NCBI GenBank assembly: GCA_020850475.1
Contig: JADZEO010000163.1
Span: 1 to 40,241, forward strand
Source of the DNA: Bdellovibrionales bacterium
GTDB taxonomy: Bacteria > Bdellovibrionota > Bdellovibrionia > Bdellovibrionales > UBA1609
DNA: 40,241 bases
Direction of reading: 5' to 3'
The notes under the pieces are model-generated. The model was not told the DNA's origin. It searched no databases and saw only the letters and a program-made list of their open reading frames with translations. Both the position numbers and the translations under genes were made by a program. This document shows, one piece after another, positions 8,838-17,180 of the stretch (positions are counted from its first letter, which is position 1; each line of letters begins with the position of its first letter).

Positions 8838-10286
8838 TCAGGTGTTGCAAAAGGTCTCGTGAACTTGCTCTTCAGGTTGGGCGGGCCGACCGAGCTCCTC
8901 TCGATCAACCGACAATGAGAAGGGTGCTACGAGCACGCTCATGAGCTCTTCAAAGGGATTCCAATTCTGGTGATCCACCACGGCGCGAATCGCTCTTTCA
9001 ACCAAATGATTGCGAGGAATAAATAAAGGATTCGCCCGATCCAACTGCTGGCGCACCACCTCGGGCTTCATCGATGGCGTCAAGACCTGTTTGCGCCACT
9101 CTTGAGTCCACAGAACGACGTCCGGCTGTTGCCAGAATCCGCTGCGCGGGCTTTCCCCCATGACAACCGCACCCAGCTCGCGAAACACTTGAGTAAAGTC
9201 GGCCTGGTGGAGTTCCATGAGATCAAGCAGTCGTTCCGTGACCGCCGAGTTCGACACCAAGGTCTTCTTGGCCATTTCCTCTTGGTAATAGCCCGTGTAT
9301 CGCGGCAAAAATCCAATCAGGAGCTTTTCCAAATGAGTCGTCGTCTCCGATTCACTTCCCGGAACAAACGACAAAAAACATCCGGCCAGTGATCCCAGGT
9401 TCCACTGGGCAATCTGCGGCTGATTCTTGTAAGCATACCGACCCGCATGGTCGATCGAACTGAAGACCGCATTTCGCTTAAAGCCCTCCATAAAGGCACA
9501 AGGACCGTAGTCAAGAGTCTCCCCCGACACAAAAGTGTTGTCGGTGTTCATAACTCCGTGGATAAAACCCAAACTCATCCAGCGTGCGATTAAGCGCGCT
9601 TGGCGATCAAGAATCCGCTCAAACAACCCCAAGTACCCTTCGCGATCCTTCGGCAAGTCCGAATGGTGTCGGTCAATCACGTAGTCGGCGAGAATCTGCA
9701 GCGCCTCACGATCATTGCGAGCTGCGAAATGTTCAAAGGTTCCCACTCTCACATGGCTCGAGGCCACCCTGACCAGAATCGCTCCTGGTTCGCTGCGGTC
9801 ACGCCACACTTCTTCGCCCGTGAGGATAATCGCCAAACTTCGCGAAGTCGGGACCCCGAGCGCGTGCATCGCCTCACTAACCAGATATTCACGAATCACC
9901 GCACTCAGAGTCGCTCGACCATCGCCCGCTCGCGAAAACTGGGTTGCTCCCGACCCTTTGAGGTGAACATCGCGTAACTTTCCGTGGAGGTCTCGCACCT
10001 CCCCCAGCAGTAGTGCTCGGCCATCGCCCAAATTGGGATTGAATTGCCCGAACTGATGGCCGGAATAAGCCTGAGCCACGGGCTGAGCACCAGGGTTAAG
10101 CACGGCCCCAGAAAAGACTCGGGCCAGGTCATCACTTTCCCAGTGAGCCTGGTCAATTCCCAGCTCTGCTCCCAATGCGGCATTCCACCGAACCAACTGT
10201 GGCCTTGGAAACCGCGTGGGTTCAATTCTTTGATAAAATCTCTCGGGAAGGCTGCAATAAGTATATTCAAAGGAGATGCTCGGCAT
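8838..10286 (-). CDS. selO: SelO/YdiU protein adenylyltransferase
   Basis: A 482-residue pseudokinase-fold AMPylase of the SelO family, which transfers AMP to protein Ser/Thr/Tyr and protects against oxidative stress in E. coli. Family landmarks are present: AYSGHQFGQF, LKGSGATQFSR, RDGRATL-type loop, and GFIHGVMNTDN carrying the catalytic Asn/Asp. Length matches E. coli YdiU (478). The C terminus ends FCNT with Cys480 at the third position from the end, the place of selenocysteine or redox Cys in SelO homologues. The start follows only a weak AGGGT site. It lies near the peroxide locus, although not in an operon with it. Confidence 0.95.
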   Translation of the reverse strand: MPSISFEYTYCSLPERFYQRIEPTRFPRPQLVRWNAALGAELGIDQAHWESDDLARVFSGAVLNPGAQPVAQAYSGHQFGQFNPNLGDGRALLLGEVRDLHGKLRDVHLKGSGATQFSRAGDGRATLSAVIREYLVSEAMHALGVPTSRSLAIILTGEEVWRDRSEPGAILVRVASSHVRVGTFEHFAARNDREALQILADYVIDRHHSDLPKDREGYLGLFERILDRQARLIARWMSLGFIHGVMNTDNTFVSGETLDYGPCAFMEGFKRNAVFSSIDHAGRYAYKNQPQIAQWNLGSLAGCFLSFVPGSESETTTHLEKLLIGFLPRYTGYYQEEMAKKTLVSNSAVTERLLDLMELHQADFTQVFRELGAVVMGESPRSGFWQQPDVVLWTQEWRKQVLTPSMKPEVVRQQLDRANPLFIPRNHLVERAIRAVVDHQNWNPFEELMSVLVAPFSLSVDREELGRPAQPEEQVHETFCNT

Positions 10287-10431
10287 ACTTGCGACCCTAC
10301 ACCCTTTGGTTAAGTCTTGCCAAGGTGACCCTCAAACTGGACGCAACGACTACGGATTTTAATAGAAAATATTTGATCGAACCTCCTCGTCAAAGGTTGT
10401 CTCCCCTTCCCGACGCGGCCATAATCGCTTT

Positions 10432-11016
10432 ATGGAAAATCAAACTTTAGAAAAATTCGGACCGCTGGCACCTTTCATCTCAATCAATAGCCAAAAAATT
10501 GGCAAGACAATTTGGGAAGGCTCAAAGGGTGACGACACCGCACCTAGCGACGACCGTGGGACCGAGAAAAATGCGTTTCGCGAGCGCTTTGAACTTACGC
10601 CCTTCGGACCCGCCAACAATCATGAGCAAACTCTTTTTGGCTTCAGCTATGTCCGAACAGCCTGGCGCCTTAATGAAGACGCCCCCTTTCATGAACAGGT
10701 GGGTTATTGGTTCTGGGACGCCGAAGCTCGTTTAGTCATGCACTCCTTTCTTATCCCGCGGGCCATGACGGTTCTCGCGGGGGGAGCCGGTGAGCCCGGC
10801 CAGACAACCCTGACCGTCGCCGCAACTTTAGGCTCGGCCACGTTTGGAATTTGCTCCAATCCTTTTTTGGATCGTGAATTTAAAACGGTGAGGTATGAAG
10901 GCACTTGGACTATCCAAGGTGGCAGCTTCACTTACGAGGAAGACACCCAGATTCAAATGAAGGGGCGCAAGGAGCTTTTTCATCATATCGACAAAAACCT
11001 TCTTAAAAAGCAATAG
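10432..11016 (+). CDS. Nitrobindin-like heme-binding beta-barrel (FABP-like) protein
   Basis: A 194-residue soluble protein resembling the FABP/nitrobindin group. It opens with FGPLAPF, has GKTIWEG (compare the GTWxGEG motif), then NNHEQTLFGFSYVRTAWR and EQVGYWFWD followed by IPRAMTVLAGG. These match the small beta-barrel subgroup that binds heme or fatty acids; I see no confident axial His assignment. The ribosome site is weak. The TIGR02147 gene starts seven bases after its stop, so the two are probably one transcript. The upstream region to selO (145 bases) is divergent. Confidence 0.7.
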   Translation: MENQTLEKFGPLAPFISINSQKIGKTIWEGSKGDDTAPSDDRGTEKNAFRERFELTPFGPANNHEQTLFGFSYVRTAWRLNEDAPFHEQVGYWFWDAEARLVMHSFLIPRAMTVLAGGAGEPGQTTLTVAATLGSATFGICSNPFLDREFKTVRYEGTWTIQGGSFTYEEDTQIQMKGRKELFHHIDKNLLKKQ

Positions 11017-11022
11017 CCTTGG

Positions 11023-11817
11023 ATGTCCACCCTTAGCCCGGTAGAAATTTTACGTGACGAACTGAGCGCAAGACTCCTGCGCAACTCCTCCTATTCGGTG
11101 CGCGCCTTTGCTCGCGATGCTGGTGTCTCCCCTGCTTTTTGCTCTCAATTGCTCAATCGCAAGCGCGCCCTAAGTGAAGACAAAGCCATTCAAATCGCCA
11201 ATAAGCTAAAGTTGGAGGCCACCAAAAAGAAGCTCTTTGTCCTGCTCGCTCGCTATGAGTCCGCTAAATCAGCAGATGCTCGGATCGAATTGGTCGCGCA
11301 AATTTACAAGCTGGACCAAAACTATTTTAAATCACGAAAGATCGATCTCGATGTCTTTCAATATTTGGTTGATTGGCATTACTTTGCCCTCCTGGAGCTC
11401 TCCCGAACTCAGGGCTTTCGCTCGGATCCCACTTGGATTGCCCGACGACTAGGTATTACCTCACGCGAAGTCCGGGGGGCCATTCAACGTCTGGTTCGTT
11501 TGGGCTTTCTGCGCCAGGAAAACGGGCAACTCATTCGCGTCGATGACAATATGAGTGTTGGGGACATTCCATCAGATTGGATCCGCCTTCACCATTCTCA
11601 GGCCATCACCCGAGCGCTCGAGGCGGTGGAAGCCCAGAGCTTCAATGAGCGACTCTTGTCAACGGTCACCTTTGCCATCAACCCAGACCGCCTCCCCGAT
11701 ACCAACAAGCTCATTCAGAGCTTTCGTCGCGAGATGATGACTCTCCTAGAGGAAGAACCTCGACAGGAAGTGTATCAGCTTTCCATTCAGCTATTTAGAC
11801 TCACCCACGGCAAATAA
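11023..11817 (+). CDS. TIGR02147/DUF4423 family regulator (copy A)
   Basis: A 264-residue protein of the TIGR02147 family, a DNA-binding-type family expanded in Bdellovibrio and Fibrobacter. Residues about 20-70 form a lambda-repressor-like helix-turn-helix (VRAFARDAGVSPAFCSQLLN, then RALSEDKAIQIANKL). The central DUF4423 region carries VDWHYFALLELS, DPTWIARRLGI and the second predicted winged helix (REVRGAIQRLVRLGFLRQ). It starts seven bases after the nitrobindin-like stop. No lipoprotein follows it immediately, but an Asp-rich secreted peptide does, 128 bases on. Confidence 0.85.
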   Translation: MSTLSPVEILRDELSARLLRNSSYSVRAFARDAGVSPAFCSQLLNRKRALSEDKAIQIANKLKLEATKKKLFVLLARYESAKSADARIELVAQIYKLDQNYFKSRKIDLDVFQYLVDWHYFALLELSRTQGFRSDPTWIARRLGITSREVRGAIQRLVRLGFLRQENGQLIRVDDNMSVGDIPSDWIRLHHSQAITRALEAVEAQSFNERLLSTVTFAINPDRLPDTNKLIQSFRREMMTLLEEEPRQEVYQLSIQLFRLTHGK

Positions 11818-11945
11818 ATCTCTCGTCACTGTTTGCGCCTGCAAACAGAATCCATCTTCTCATTAGTTTCCTGATTGAATTTCGCGCAGGTCTTTCTTAG
11901 CGTTCAAGTACTTCCAGTTTTTTGGAAAGCAACAAAGGAGTTCAC

Positions 11946-12242
11946 ATGAACAGAGCAATTGTGTTGTTTGCATTATTGATCCTCGGCTTCAGCAGCTACG
12001 CTCAACCGGCCTACCTGCCCTACTCGGAAGAGCAGCAATGCATTCCTAATGACGACCTTGATCAGGATGGCATCCCCAATGATGAGGACACCGATGATGA
12101 CGGCGACGGGGAAGAGGACGAGGATGATCTCGACGACGATGGCGACGGAGTCGAGGATGACAACGATTCTGACGATGACGGAGACTGCGTTCCGGACGAC
12201 GAAGAAGGCGACCAAGGCCAAAGCTCGTACACCCACCGATAA
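11946..12242 (+). CDS. Small secreted Asp-rich (thrombospondin type 3-like) calcium-binding peptide
   Basis: A 98-residue product. The ATG at 11946 follows AAAGGAG, and the signal peptide (AIVLFALLILGFSSYA) ends near residue 19. The mature part is about 40% Asp, with repeated DxDxDGxxD units typical of thrombospondin type 3 / EF-loop calcium-binding repeats. Cys32 and Cys81 bracket the repeat block, suggesting a disulfide-closed calcium-stabilised loop. It could be a surface or matrix protein. A terminator-like hairpin follows 16 bases after the stop, so it is probably monocistronic. Confidence 0.75.
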   Translation: MNRAIVLFALLILGFSSYAQPAYLPYSEEQQCIPNDDLDQDGIPNDEDTDDDGDGEEDEDDLDDDGDGVEDDNDSDDDGDCVPDDEEGDQGQSSYTHR

Positions 12243-12258
12243 TTTCGGGAAACCAATG

Positions 12259-12286
12259 TCAAAGGGGCTTACCCAAGCCCCTTTGA
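12259..12286 (+). terminator. Perfect 12-bp hairpin after the Asp-rich gene
   Basis: TCAAAGGGGCTT and its exact complement AAGCCCCTTTGA flank a four-base loop (ACCC). It lies 16 bases after the stop. No T tract follows, so termination efficiency is uncertain, but the position and stability fit a terminator. Confidence 0.6.
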
Positions 12287-12388
12287 TACGCATCACTTTG
12301 AAACACTCTTGCCAAGATACTTTCACTATCTGCTCATACCCACTCAATGCCTATGGCGTAATCTAGTTCCATAGACAGGAGGATGAGT

Positions 12389-12889
12389 ATGAAAAACCTA
12401 ATGCTGATCGTTCTTATCCCGACCGTCCTAACTCTTTTGGGATGTGGGAGCTCCACCACGGGTGTCATGGGCGAAACCCCAAATGCCCCGATTAATAATG
12501 AGATCCCTGATATCCAAGAGCGGCCCGAACTGGGACCGACTCCCATCCCGGTCCTCGAAGGTGAGCTTGAGCCTGAGTCGGAGATCATTGAAGTTTCCGC
12601 CGATGCTCCCGCTGCTGATGAGGTCGCGCCCAGTCCGACCGAAGAAGAAGATTCCTCCGAGATCGTCCAAGATGAAACCCCGGCCACTGAGAGTGACGAC
12701 CAGGAGATGATCGCGGTTGTGGTCACGGGCCGTTGTAACGGCAAAAGCACGGTAAAAGTCTCTTGGTATGATCGCCGAAGCGCGGGTTCAAAATCGCGCC
12801 AGCGGGCCGAGTGCGTGAATGACGAATACCAAGTTGAAATTCGTGAGCGCAAAGCCAATCTGAAACATCTTGATGTCGTGGTGGAGTAA
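12389..12889 (+). CDS. Small acidic lipoprotein, unknown function
   Basis: A 166-residue lipoprotein. The ATG at 12389 is preferred over one at 12383, because the AGGAGG at 12377-12382 abuts the latter but is six bases from the former. The signal peptide ends in the lipobox LLGC (Cys19). A long Pro/Glu/Asp-rich linker (about residues 20-105) is followed by a compact basic C-terminal domain with two Cys (GRCNG and AECVND), possibly disulfide-linked. No family recognised. It probably stands off the outer membrane on the acidic linker. Confidence 0.75.
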   Translation: MKNLMLIVLIPTVLTLLGCGSSTTGVMGETPNAPINNEIPDIQERPELGPTPIPVLEGELEPESEIIEVSADAPAADEVAPSPTEEEDSSEIVQDETPATESDDQEMIAVVVTGRCNGKSTVKVSWYDRRSAGSKSRQRAECVNDEYQVEIRERKANLKHLDVVVE

Positions 12890-12902
12890 ACCACCACGAC
12901 CA

Positions 12903-12925
12903 AGGTCCAACGAATCCATGGACCT
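12903..12925 (+). terminator. Weak hairpin after the acidic lipoprotein gene
   Basis: AGGTCCA (12903-12909) and TGGACCT (12919-12925) form a 7-bp stem with a nine-base loop, beginning 14 bases after the stop. There is no immediate T tract, only a T6 stretch about 30 bases on. Confidence 0.35.
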
Positions 12926-12934
12926 AAAGCCGAA

Positions 12935-13047
12935 TGTTCACTAAAAACTGCCATTTTTTGCGACTCAAAATGAGATTGAGTTATAATTAGTTGAAACTAC
13001 TTAACTTAAATTTGAGACAGACAATAGTGTTCACTAAAATCTATTGT
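12935..13047. promoter_or_regulatory. Repeat-containing AT-rich promoter region upstream of the lipoprotein/TIGR02147 unit
   Basis: TGTTCACTAAAA occurs twice as a perfect 12-bp direct repeat (12935-12946 and 13028-13039). The second copy sits inside an inverted repeat, ACAATAG (13021-13027) and CTATTGT (13041-13047). The segment is markedly more AT-rich than its neighbours and lies 75 bases upstream of the 13122 gene, so it may carry the operator for that unit. Confidence 0.4.
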
Positions 13048-13121
13048 TTACCTCCATCCCCCCCGATGAGTTAGGTGCTTGGCCACAATGGCCTCGCACC
13101 AATAGAGAGGGAGGATGTTTT

Positions 13122-13715
13122 ATGAAGGCCATCTATCGTTTGGGAACCATCGTCGCCGCAATTGGAGTTTTGGTACTTTCGTTGGGATGTGGTGAATCCA
13201 ATTCTGACAACGAGAATGCCGTCGTTACTCTACAAGTCGGAAGCTACTCGAACGCGCAGTTTAAGTGGTTTGATTTGCTCGTGCCACGTGCCCATGCTGC
13301 TGTATCAAGTCTCAACGTCTGCTTTAAGCGTCTGCGCTTTAAACCGGTAGATGAAAACTCAGACGACCTTGACCCCACAGATGATGAGGACAATGTTGAT
13401 TTTGACTTGGGACAAGTCGATCTCAATAGTGCCGGAACCACTCTCGCCTCGGTGGTGATCCCCGAGGGAGTCTATCGTCGAATCGAAATTGACTTGGAGA
13501 ATACCTGCGCGAACGGAAAATCGCTCGAACTCACTAACGACCAAGGCACTTTTAGTTCAACCGAGCGAATTACCATCAAATTTTCAGGAACCTTTACCGC
13601 CTCGGAAGCCGTGGTTCTTCAGTTGGGTATTCAAAATTTGATTGACGCTCTTAATTCTTACAATGGCTCTGGATCTCTCCGGGACGTCGCTCAAGGCGTA
13701 AGTGGGAGTATGTAA
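13122..13715 (+). CDS. Lipoprotein, paralogue of the 14576 gene
   Basis: A 197-residue lipoprotein. The ATG at 13122 follows GGGAGG; the frame is open further upstream. The lipobox is LGCGE (Cys23). The mature sequence shares blocks in order with the product of 14576-15193: CFKRLRF, DEDNxD followed by a Val/Asp stretch, VPxGxYxRIExDLE, RITIKFxGT and a terminal GVSGS. The middle resembles DUF4382-type carbohydrate-surface domains, but this is not certain. The stop is one base before the next ATG (TAATATG), so the TIGR02147 gene is translationally coupled. Confidence 0.8.
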   Translation: MKAIYRLGTIVAAIGVLVLSLGCGESNSDNENAVVTLQVGSYSNAQFKWFDLLVPRAHAAVSSLNVCFKRLRFKPVDENSDDLDPTDDEDNVDFDLGQVDLNSAGTTLASVVIPEGVYRRIEIDLENTCANGKSLELTNDQGTFSSTERITIKFSGTFTASEAVVLQLGIQNLIDALNSYNGSGSLRDVAQGVSGSM

Positions 13716-13716
13716 T

Positions 13717-14589
13717 ATGACCGCAGCCAAAAAGGTCCACCCCGATCGACCAATTTTGGTGCACTATCACGATTACCGAGAGTTTCTTCGTGACTGGCTG
13801 GACTACTTACGCTCCAGCCAGTCGCAATTCTCGCTCAGGGCCATCTGCCGTCGCGCCCAAATTGCGCCCAGCTTTCTCTCCATGGTCCTCTCGGGCAAAC
13901 GCAATCTCACCGAGGCTGCACTCCAAAGTCTGTGGCCCCATTTGCACCTCCCTGACCGTGATCGCTCCTTTTTTGAATCTCTCGTGCGCATCGCCGACAG
14001 CCCGTCCACGGCGGATCGCATTTTAGCCCTTCGGCGCTTGCAGCGGTCACAAGAATATCGTCGGCAAAATCAGGCAGAAGTCGAACTCTACCAATATTTA
14101 ACTAAGTGGTACTTCGTGGCGATCCGCGAACTCGCCTTCTGCTCTGACTTTGTCGACGACCCGGACTGGATCCAGGCCCGACTCGCAGTTTCGATCTCCC
14201 CAGCCGACATTCGTGAGGCGCTCAAATTCTTGAAGCACTCGGGAATGCTGGTGCAAGAACACGGCCGTTGGCGCCCTGGTCGCGAAGTCAATCTTGATTG
14301 CGAATCCGGGGTCTTTCGGCTTTCTTTAGCGGAATTTCACCAACAAATTCTCGATTTAGCTAAGCTCGCCATCACTCACGTGCCCCGCACCGAACGATAC
14401 TTGGTGGGACAAACCATTGCCGTCACCGCCAGTGGGTTTGCCAAAATCAAAGACGTGATCGATCGCGCCCGCGAAGAAATTATTGCTTACGAACAACAAG
14501 ACCATGGACACAAGGATCGCGTCTATCACGTTGAGCTCTGTGCCATTCCGTTGGCCCGCCCTAAAGGAGTCAAAAATGAGAACGACTAA
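13717..14589 (+). CDS. TIGR02147/DUF4423 family regulator (copy B)
   Basis: A 290-residue TIGR02147 protein. It opens with the family signature YHDYREFLRDWLDYL, then FSLRAICRRAQIAPSFLSMV and SGKRNLTEAAL (helix-turn-helix). Later blocks are TKWYFVAIRELAF and DPDWIQARLAV plus a second helical pair (ADIREALKFLKHSGML). I use the ATG at 13717; an in-frame GTG at 13702 would overlap the preceding gene. Its 3' end overlaps the next lipoprotein gene by 14 bases. It is sandwiched between two paralogous lipoproteins, implying it regulates or senses something linked to them. Confidence 0.87.
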   Translation: MTAAKKVHPDRPILVHYHDYREFLRDWLDYLRSSQSQFSLRAICRRAQIAPSFLSMVLSGKRNLTEAALQSLWPHLHLPDRDRSFFESLVRIADSPSTADRILALRRLQRSQEYRRQNQAEVELYQYLTKWYFVAIRELAFCSDFVDDPDWIQARLAVSISPADIREALKFLKHSGMLVQEHGRWRPGREVNLDCESGVFRLSLAEFHQQILDLAKLAITHVPRTERYLVGQTIAVTASGFAKIKDVIDRAREEIIAYEQQDHGHKDRVYHVELCAIPLARPKGVKNEND

Positions 14590-15193
14590 TTTCGGTCGAA
14601 GTTTTTTGCTGACCGTCTTACTGGTGCCCGTTTTTCTATCGTCCTGTGATCGGCAAGGAACCTCGACCGGCAATCCACTCGTCGAAATTCGTTTTGCCTC
14701 CTACTCCACAGTGGCCCAAAAGGTGGCGGCAAACGTCCCGCTGGATGCGCTGGCCGAGCCTGGCATTTTTTCGGTGAACCAATTGATCTTCTGTTTCAAA
14801 CGGCTCCGCTTCAAATCGGCACTAGAGACCACCAATCCCGATCCGGCGAGCGATGAAGATAACATCGATCTCGAAGTTGGCGAGGTCACGCTCACTTCTT
14901 CAGGCAACTCACTCGGATTTGTTCGCGTTCCAGTCGGCACTTATTCTCGAATTGAATTTGACCTGGAAGATCACTGTGCGTCGGGCTTGAGCGCCCAAGT
15001 TTATAATTCTCAAACTGGCAGCCCCTTCTCGACCAATCAACGGATCACGATTAAGTTTGAAGGTACTCTGACCATTGCCGCCGGAAGTTCTGGCGTTGAC
15101 TTGGCTCTCGGATCAATTATTTCCGCCGCCGATGGAATCACCAATAACAGTCAGGTCCGCTCGGCCCTCGAGGGTGTTTCAGGAAGTTTTTGA
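14576..15193 (+). CDS. Lipoprotein, paralogue of the 13122 gene
   Basis: A 205-residue lipoprotein starting at the ATG 14576, six bases after AAAGGAG and inside the end of the TIGR02147 gene. The lipobox is LSSC (Cys24). The residue after the Cys is Asp, which in enterobacteria is an inner-membrane retention signal; the paralogue has Gly there. Shared blocks with the 13122 product include CFKRLRFKS, SDEDNIDLEVG, VPVGTYSRIEFDLED and RITIKFEGT. Family unknown beyond this pair. Confidence 0.8.
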   Translation: MRTTNFGRSFLLTVLLVPVFLSSCDRQGTSTGNPLVEIRFASYSTVAQKVAANVPLDALAEPGIFSVNQLIFCFKRLRFKSALETTNPDPASDEDNIDLEVGEVTLTSSGNSLGFVRVPVGTYSRIEFDLEDHCASGLSAQVYNSQTGSPFSTNQRITIKFEGTLTIAAGSSGVDLALGSIISAADGITNNSQVRSALEGVSGSF

Positions 15194-15323
15194 GCACTTC
15201 CCGCCCTTCGGTTGAAGATCCACCTTGAAGGCCGAGTTGTTCGCAGGTATATCCATGGGCACCGGCATAGAGGGGTTGTCACCTGATCTACCTAATAATT
15301 TGTATGACAGCATGGTGGTGGGT

Positions 15324-16496
15324 ATGAGTTTCGGGCCGCAGGACTCAACACCGCCATCCCTTCGAGAGGTCGTTTGGCTATTTTTTCGTTTGGGAGCAAC
15401 CGCCTTTGGCGGGCCGGCAGCGCACATCGCGATGATGGAAGAAGAAGTTGTTCGCCGTCGTCAATGGCTCTCCCGCGAGGAATTTCTAGATTTGTTGGGC
15501 GCGACCAATCTCATCCCCGGACCCAACTCAACTGAAATGGCCATTCACATCGGACACAAAATGGCTGGTTGGCGTGGTTTGATTTTTGGGGGCGCAGCTT
15601 TTATCGTTCCAGCGTTTCTGATTGTCTGGGCAATTGCCTGGTTTTACCTGGCCTTTGGCGCATTGCCTGCCGTCCAGTCGATTTTTTCGGGCGTCAAGCC
15701 CGTGATTTTGGCCGTCGTCGCCCAGGCGCTCTGGAGTTTGTCACGATCCGCGGTCAAAGATCGCCTGCTGGGTGGCTTGGCGGTCGTGGCTCTGGGACTT
15801 TATCTCGCTTGGAGTAATGAGTTGCTCGTGTTGTTCCTCATAGCCTTGCTCAATCTCCTGTTGCGCTTAAAGCTTCGCCCCACTCAACTCAAAACTGCAC
15901 TGCTCCCCTGGTTGGGGGCAATGGTGTTTGTCCCAGCCCAGAGGGCCTGGGGTGAGGCGACTTCCGCCTCACGCGTTTCGCCCGAGCTGCTGTTTGCCTA
16001 TTTTGCTAAAGTCGGCTCGGTCTTGTTTGGCAGCGGCTATGTCTTGATTGCGTTTTTGCAGAGTGATCTGGTCAACAAATACCAATGGATTACGCAACAG
16101 CAATTAGTCGATGCAATTGCGGTCGGGCAATTTACCCCTGGTCCGGTGTTTACCACGGCCACCTTTATTGGATATTTAATCTTGGGGCACCAAGGCGCCA
16201 TCGTCGCAACTTTGGGAATTTTTCTACCCGCCTTTTTGTTGGTGGCTTTAAGTGCCCCACTGATTCCAGCCCTGCGCCGCTCCCGTTGGACGGCGCCTCT
16301 GCTCGACGGCCTCAACGTCGCGTCTTTAAGTCTCATGGCGGGTGCCGCAATCCTTTTAGGTCGGGCCACGGTTTTGAGTTGGTATGGCGCCCTGACATTT
16401 ATATTGAGTTTCTTTTTGTTGATTCGGTTTAAAGTCAATTCTGTTTGGCTGATTCTTGCCGCGGGAACCTTGGGGTGGCTCGGGCTCGCGAGCTGA
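15324..16496 (+). CDS. chrA: ChrA-type chromate transporter (CHR superfamily, two-domain)
   Basis: About 390 residues with 10 or more hydrophobic segments, in two homologous CHR halves. The first half has FGGPAAHIAMM and NLIPGPNSTEMAI; the second has FGSGYVLIAFLQ and QFTPGPVFTTATFIGY. This duplicated architecture is that of long-chain ChrA proteins, which export chromate in exchange for other ions; many homologues have unproven substrates. The start is uncertain: in-frame ATGs lie at 15255, 15312 and 15324 (TTG at 15225). I chose 15324 because it leaves the usual short N terminus before SLREVVWLFFRLG and has a GGTGG just upstream. The PaiB-like gene follows 11 bases after the stop. Confidence 0.9.
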   Translation: MSFGPQDSTPPSLREVVWLFFRLGATAFGGPAAHIAMMEEEVVRRRQWLSREEFLDLLGATNLIPGPNSTEMAIHIGHKMAGWRGLIFGGAAFIVPAFLIVWAIAWFYLAFGALPAVQSIFSGVKPVILAVVAQALWSLSRSAVKDRLLGGLAVVALGLYLAWSNELLVLFLIALLNLLLRLKLRPTQLKTALLPWLGAMVFVPAQRAWGEATSASRVSPELLFAYFAKVGSVLFGSGYVLIAFLQSDLVNKYQWITQQQLVDAIAVGQFTPGPVFTTATFIGYLILGHQGAIVATLGIFLPAFLLVALSAPLIPALRRSRWTAPLLDGLNVASLSLMAGAAILLGRATVLSWYGALTFILSFFLLIRFKVNSVWLILAAGTLGWLGLAS

Positions 16497-16507
16497 GGGA
16501 GCTTTAA

Positions 16508-17161
16508 ATGTATTTGCCTTCGCACTTTTCTACAACCGACCTATCTCACACTCTTGCGCTGATGCAAAAATACCCTTTTGCAACGCTCATCTCGTTTGAT
16601 AAGGCCGGAGCGCCAATTATCAATCACTTTCCGCTACTCACTGAACTCGTTGAGGGAAAGATCACAATTGTTGGTCACATGGCCAAGAGAAACCCTCAGT
16701 GGCGGAATTTTGCGAGCCACCCTCGAGCCGTGGTCGTTTTTAGCGGTCCCCACACGTACATCACGCCGTCTTGGTATGTTTCGGGCCGCGATGTCCCGAC
16801 CTGGAATTATGCCGTGGCCCACGTCGAAGGAACGGTTCGCCTGGTCGAAGACTTCGCCGCACTCACAGCGTTGCTCCAGAGGTTAACTCAGCAATTTGAG
16901 CACGGCTCGTCCTCTCCTTGGCAGTTCGAGTTGCCCGAAGATCTACAGCAACCCGAGGCCCTCACCTCTGCCATTGTGGGTTTTGAAATTCAGGTCGATA
17001 AAATCGAGACCAAATTTAAGCTCAGTCAAAATCGCTCAGTCGACGATCGCCGGGGAATTTTGGCTGGTCTTGCCACTAGAACCGACGACTTGAGCAAACA
17101 AGTTCTGGCGATGATGAACCAGGAACTCGAGGCCGACGCCGTTGTTCCTGAGCCTATCTAG
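16508..17161 (+). CDS. PaiB-like FMN-binding protein (putative transcriptional regulator)
   Basis: A 217-residue protein of the PaiB family, a flavin-reductase-like split barrel. Bacillus PaiB acts as a negative regulator of protease and sporulation genes. Family signatures run in order: MYLPSHF at the start, GHMAKRNPQWRNF, SGPHTYITPSWY, VPTWNYAVAHVEG and KFKLSQNRSVDDR. The length matches the family. It starts 11 bases after the chrA stop following GGGAG, so it is likely cotranscribed with the transporter. Confidence 0.9.
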   Translation: MYLPSHFSTTDLSHTLALMQKYPFATLISFDKAGAPIINHFPLLTELVEGKITIVGHMAKRNPQWRNFASHPRAVVVFSGPHTYITPSWYVSGRDVPTWNYAVAHVEGTVRLVEDFAALTALLQRLTQQFEHGSSSPWQFELPEDLQQPEALTSAIVGFEIQVDKIETKFKLSQNRSVDDRRGILAGLATRTDDLSKQVLAMMNQELEADAVVPEPI

Positions 17162-17180
17162 GGTTGTCGAGCGGAAAGCC

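Noticed and set aside
12334-12954. Minus-strand frame of about 206 codons opposite the acidic lipoprotein gene
   Set aside because: Ser/Thr-rich low-complexity translation results from the antisense of a Glu/Pro-rich coding region; the plus-strand gene has a lipobox and ribosome site.
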